From Actinomyces gaoshouyii (GTDB lineage: Bacteria > Actinomycetota > Actinomycetes > Actinomycetales > Actinomycetaceae), in assembly GCF_002072175.1 (NCBI RefSeq), contig NZ_MVIV01000006.1, forward strand, positions 62,001 to 126,000: a stretch of 64,000 bases of DNA, read 5' to 3'. Positions 61,563 through 64,000 of this stretch are shown piece by piece. Under the pieces are notes generated by a model. It saw nothing but the letters and a program-made list of their open reading frames with translations, searched no databases and was not told the origin of the DNA. Numbering within the stretch: position 1 is the stretch's first letter; the number at the start of each line of letters is the position of its first letter. A program made the translations under genes and the position numbers.

Positions 61563-62479
61563 GCCTGCGCCTCCTGCCCGTGCCCGATGGGCTCGATGGC
61601 GAGCGCGCCGATGCCGCCGTCTCCCGCATGACGGGTCTGTCCCGCTCCAAGGCCGCCGAGATCTGCGCCAACGGCGGAGCCAGGATGGCAGGCTCCCCCC
61701 TGGGGAAGTCGGATCGCGTGGTCGGTGGCGCGATGCTGGAGATCGATCTGCCCGATCCTCGGCCCGCTGGGCCCGTGGCCACCCCGGTGGAGGGGATGGG
61801 GATCCTGTACGAGGATGAGGACATCGTCGTCGTCGACAAACCGGCGGGCGTGGCCGCGCATCCGTCGATGGGCTGGGATGGCCCGGACGTGCTCGGCGCG
61901 CTCAAGGCGATGCGCGTGCGCGTGGCGACCTCCGGCGCGGCGGAGCGGCAGGGGATCGTCTCGCGCCTGGACGTGGGCACCTCCGGGGTGATGATCGTGG
62001 CCAAGGGGGAGCGCGCGTACTCCGTGCTCAAGCAGGCATTCCGGAGCCATGATGTGGACAAGGTCTACCACGCGCTCGTCCAGGGGCATCTCGATCCGCC
62101 GTCGGGGACGATCGACGCGCCGATCGGCCGGCATCCGAGCCGCGAGTGGAGGATGGCGATCATCGACGGCGGACGGGAATCGATCACCCACTACGACGTC
62201 ATCGAGGTCATGCCGCGGGCCTGCCTGGTGGAGGTGCACCTGGAGACGGGGCGCACCCACCAGATCCGCGTGCATATGGCGGCGGTGGGACATCCCTGCG
62301 TCGGGGATGAGACCTATGGGACGGATGCGGCTCTCGCGGAGCGGGCCGGGCTGGTCCGGCAGTGGTTGCACGCCGTGGAGCTCGGCATCGACCACCCGAT
62401 CACGGGGGAGTCGATGCGCTTCCGCTCGGAGTACCCGGAGGACCTGGTGCGCGCCCTCGAGACGATGAGGGCCGTATGA
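61559..62479 (+). CDS. rluD: 23S rRNA pseudouridine synthase RluD-like
   Basis: 306 residues. N-terminal S4-like domain (1-65) with LSRSKAAEICANGGARMAGSP, then the RluA-type catalytic domain; the catalytic Asp is D138 in SRLDVGTSGVMIVAKG, and RTHQIRVHMAAVGHPCVGDETYG is the other signature. Substrate is likely 23S rRNA helix 69 by analogy with RluD, but the RluA family is not easy to separate by sequence alone. The lspA-rluD pair is conserved. ATGA overlaps on both sides. Confidence 0.93.
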   Translation: MSLRLLPVPDGLDGERADAAVSRMTGLSRSKAAEICANGGARMAGSPLGKSDRVVGGAMLEIDLPDPRPAGPVATPVEGMGILYEDEDIVVVDKPAGVAAHPSMGWDGPDVLGALKAMRVRVATSGAAERQGIVSRLDVGTSGVMIVAKGERAYSVLKQAFRSHDVDKVYHALVQGHLDPPSGTIDAPIGRHPSREWRMAIIDGGRESITHYDVIEVMPRACLVEVHLETGRTHQIRVHMAAVGHPCVGDETYGTDAALAERAGLVRQWLHAVELGIDHPITGESMRFRSEYPEDLVRALETMRAV

Positions 62480-63066
62480 GCCTGGTGGGGACGGCGGGGC
62501 TGCGGATCGCGCCGGCGACGGCAGCGATCGAGCCGATCCGCTTGACCAGCGCGGTCGGCGATGAGTCGGGGCCCGGGGCCGACGCGCTGCGCCACGGCGC
62601 AGCGGAGGTGCGCCTGGAGGTCTTCGTCGACGAGCAGGATGTGCCGTTCGTGGAGGAGATCGACGCTCGGGACTTCGAGACGTCGACCATCCATCTGCTC
62701 GCGCGGGGAGCTGACGGGACACCGCTGGCAACGGGGAGGATCCTCCTGGATCCCGAGCATTCCGGGCGGGTCCACCTGGGGAGGCTGGCGGTGCGCCGGG
62801 TCTGCCGGGGCACTGGACTGGGCGCCCGAATGGTGGCGGCCCTGGAGGAGGTCGCCCTGGAGAGAGCCGGGGTGCGCGGCGATGATGCGGTGAGCGTCAC
62901 GGTGGTGCTCTCCGCCCAGGAGCGGGCCATGGGCTTCTACAGGCGCTGCGGCTACGAGGTGATCAGCGGCGAGTCCTACCTCGACGCCGGCATCCCTCAC
63001 CAGGACATGGCCAAGACGATCACACGGCGGATTCGTACTGGGCTCGTTGATGAGGCCTCCTCATGA
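62476..63066 (+). CDS. GNAT family N-acetyltransferase (ElaA/YjcF-like)
   Basis: 196 residues overlapping the rluD stop. GNAT features: the first strand-helix RLEVFVDEQDVPFVEEID, the acetyl-CoA loop VCRGTGLGARMVAALEE and the last region AMGFYRRCGYEVI. The VF-V-EQ-VPF-EE-D pattern is that of the ElaA/YjcF group. The first 35 residues are variable. It ends 1 base before the inverted-repeat element. Substrate unknown; translational coupling with rluD is likely. Confidence 0.85.
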   Translation: MSLVGTAGLRIAPATAAIEPIRLTSAVGDESGPGADALRHGAAEVRLEVFVDEQDVPFVEEIDARDFETSTIHLLARGADGTPLATGRILLDPEHSGRVHLGRLAVRRVCRGTGLGARMVAALEEVALERAGVRGDDAVSVTVVLSAQERAMGFYRRCGYEVISGESYLDAGIPHQDMAKTITRRIRTGLVDEASS

Positions 63067-63196
63067 TGGCGAGATTTGAGGATTCCTTTTTCTGGCATTA
63101 GGTCGCTATCTGCAACGGTGCAGGTCAGTGAGATGCTGTTCGTGCCGGTGCCGCGCTGTGGGCGGTGAAGGGGCGAGCAATCCTCAAACCTCGCCA
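63067..63196. mobile_element. Short non-coding element with 18-bp terminal inverted repeats, copy 2
   Basis: 130 bp bounded by TGGCGAGATTTGAGGATT (63067-63084) and AATCCTCAAACCTCGCCA (63179-63196), the same termini as copy 1 at 29268. Read on the reverse strand its ends continue as GCTCGCCCC and AGAAAAAGG, matching copy 1, so this copy is inverted relative to it. A shared CTGACC lies 38 bases from the end of the AGAAAAAGG tract in both. The middle has diverged. It directly follows the GNAT stop codon. Confidence 0.75.
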
Positions 63197-63266
63197 TTTC
63201 TCGGCCGGTCGGAGCCATCGGCTCGGGTGACGGCGCGGGCCCCTGCTCGCGCCCCTCGCCGGGGCC

Positions 63267-63272
63267 TAGGAT
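63267..63272 (+). promoter_or_regulatory. -10 of dnaE, leaderless layout
   Basis: TAGGAT, 6 bases, then the dnaE ATG. No ribosome binding site. Confidence 0.6.
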
Positions 63273-63278
63273 GAGGTC

Positions 63279-64000
63279 ATGGCAGGTGCGAGCAGCGAGC
63301 AGGAACAGAAGACTCCGGCGGACGACTTCGTCCACCTCCACGTCCACACCGACTACTCCATGCTGGACGGCGCGGGCAAGATCAAGGACTACGTCGCCGA
63401 GGCCAAGCGCCTGGGGCAGAAGGCGCTGGCCATCACCGACCACGGCTACATGTTCGGCGCCTACGAGTTCTACGCCGCGGCCCGCAAGGCCGGGATCAAG
63501 CCGATCATCGGCGTCGAGGCCTACGTGACGCCCGGGACCTCGCGCCATGACAGGACCCGTGTTTTCTGGGGCGACGAGTCCCAGCGCTCCGACGATGTCT
63601 CAGCCCGAGGGTCCTACACCCACATGACCCTGCTGTCCCGGGACAACGAGGGCCTGCACAACCTCATGCGCCTGGACTCCTTCGCCTCACTCGAGGGCCA
63701 GATGGGCAAGGCGCCCCGCATGGACCGCGAGCTCATCAGCCGCTACGCCAAGGGCCTCATCTCCTCAACCGGCTGCCCCTCATCCGAGGTCCAGACCCGC
63801 CTGCGGCTCGGCCAGTGGGAGGAGGCCCGTCGGGCCGCGGGCGAGCTCCAGGACATCTTCGGCAAGGAGTACTTCTACGTCGAGCTCATGGACCACGGCC
63901 TCGAGATCGAGCGGCGAGTCACCAAGGACCTCCTGCGCCTGGCCAAGGAGATCGGTGCGCCCCTGCTGGCCACCAACGACTCCCACTACGTGCGCCCCGA
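63279..64000 (+). CDS. dnaE: DNA polymerase III alpha subunit, N-terminal part
   Basis: Catalytic subunit of the replicative polymerase; the first ~240 residues are in the window and the frame is open at its end. The PHP domain starts at about residue 17 with [19 protein letters not shown], then [12 protein letters not shown], and [13 protein letters not shown] and [10 protein letters not shown], with the His and Asp residues of the metal site. The insert [21 protein letters not shown] between two PHP strands is typical of actinobacterial DnaE1. ATG 63279 lies 6 bases after a -10 hexamer. Confidence 0.95.
   Translation, partial: MAGASSEQEQKTPADDFVHLHVHTDYSMLDGAGKIKDYVAEAKRLGQKALAITDHGYMFGAYEFYAAARKAGIKPIIGVEAYVTPGTSRHDRTRVFWGDESQRSDDVSARGSYTHMTLLSRDNEGLHNLMRLDSFASLEGQMGKAPRMDRELISRYAKGLISSTGCPSSEVQTRLRLGQWEEARRAAGELQDIFGKEYFYVELMDHGLEIERRVTKDLLRLAKEIGAPLLATNDSHYVRP

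Noticed and set aside
1-64000. tRNA, rRNA, CRISPR arrays, prophage or integrative element
   Set aside because: No tRNA-like cloverleaf ends, no regularly spaced repeats, no integrase, capsid or transposase reading frame was seen on either strand.

Overview
The window is a 64 kb piece of a high-GC Gram-positive chromosome, almost certainly from Actinomycetaceae and most likely Actinomyces or a close relative. The reasons are the very GC-rich third codon positions, the actinobacterial gene orders (dxr / site-2 protease / ispG / acetyltransferase, as in Mycobacterium tuberculosis Rv2870c-Rv2867c; rimP-nusA-ylxR-infB; mraZ through divIVA), a Wag31-type DivIVA with SepF and YggT, and many start codons placed 6-8 bases after a TANNNT hexamer. 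The genus is an inference; no rRNA or tRNA gene is present to settle it.

Layout. 1-7330: end of cdsA, rlmN, a short DivIVA-domain protein, then the MEP isoprenoid genes dxr and ispG around an M50 site-2 protease, ending in a GNAT acetyltransferase. 7500-15720: proS, a reversed Tat-lipoprotein gene (DUF4439-like), and the translation/transcription operon rimP-nusA-rnpM-infB. 15840-18130: an accessory patch with a quinone-reductase-like gene preceded by tandem mini-ORFs, a broken Mrr-type nuclease fragment and a RarD-type transporter. 18190-21850: rbfA-truB, a small Cys-rich protein, ribF and rpsO. 21890-29260: cytoplasmic GH3 beta-glucosidase, pnp, M16 peptidase and dapB. 29260-41240: a mixed accessory stretch holding a short inverted-repeat element, two metabolic or unknown genes, dapA, a degraded aldo/keto reductase, an acyl-CoA ligase, a HelD-like helicase, a PAC2 protein, a spermidine-synthase-like protein, dinB and a DUF3040 membrane protein. 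41330-60710: the complete division and cell wall (dcw) cluster mraZ-rsmH-ftsL-ftsI-murE-murF-mraY-murD-ftsW-murG-murC-ftsQ-ftsZ-pgeF-sepF-yggT-divIVA. 60740-64000: lspA-rluD-GNAT, a second copy of the inverted-repeat element in opposite orientation, and the start of dnaE.

How the genes work together. The dcw block makes lipid II (MurC-MurG, MraY) and polymerises and crosslinks it at the septum (FtsW, FtsI, FtsL, FtsQ, FtsZ, SepF), while DivIVA organises polar growth. Dxr and IspG feed isoprenoid supply, including undecaprenyl phosphate; DapA and DapB feed lysine or diaminopimelate for the same wall. RimP, NusA, RnpM, IF2, RbfA, TruB, S15 and PNPase form a translation and RNA-processing block. 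Many genes overlap by ATGA or GTGA, so translational coupling is the rule.

The window is mostly housekeeping and I see no phage, CRISPR array or defence island. The least expected signals are a pair of about 130-bp elements with 18-bp terminal inverted repeats in opposite orientation, a recurring leaderless-promoter layout, a Cys-rich small protein inside the truB-ribF cluster, tandem stop-start mini-ORFs before an oxidoreductase, and two gene remnants (Mrr nuclease, aldo/keto reductase).
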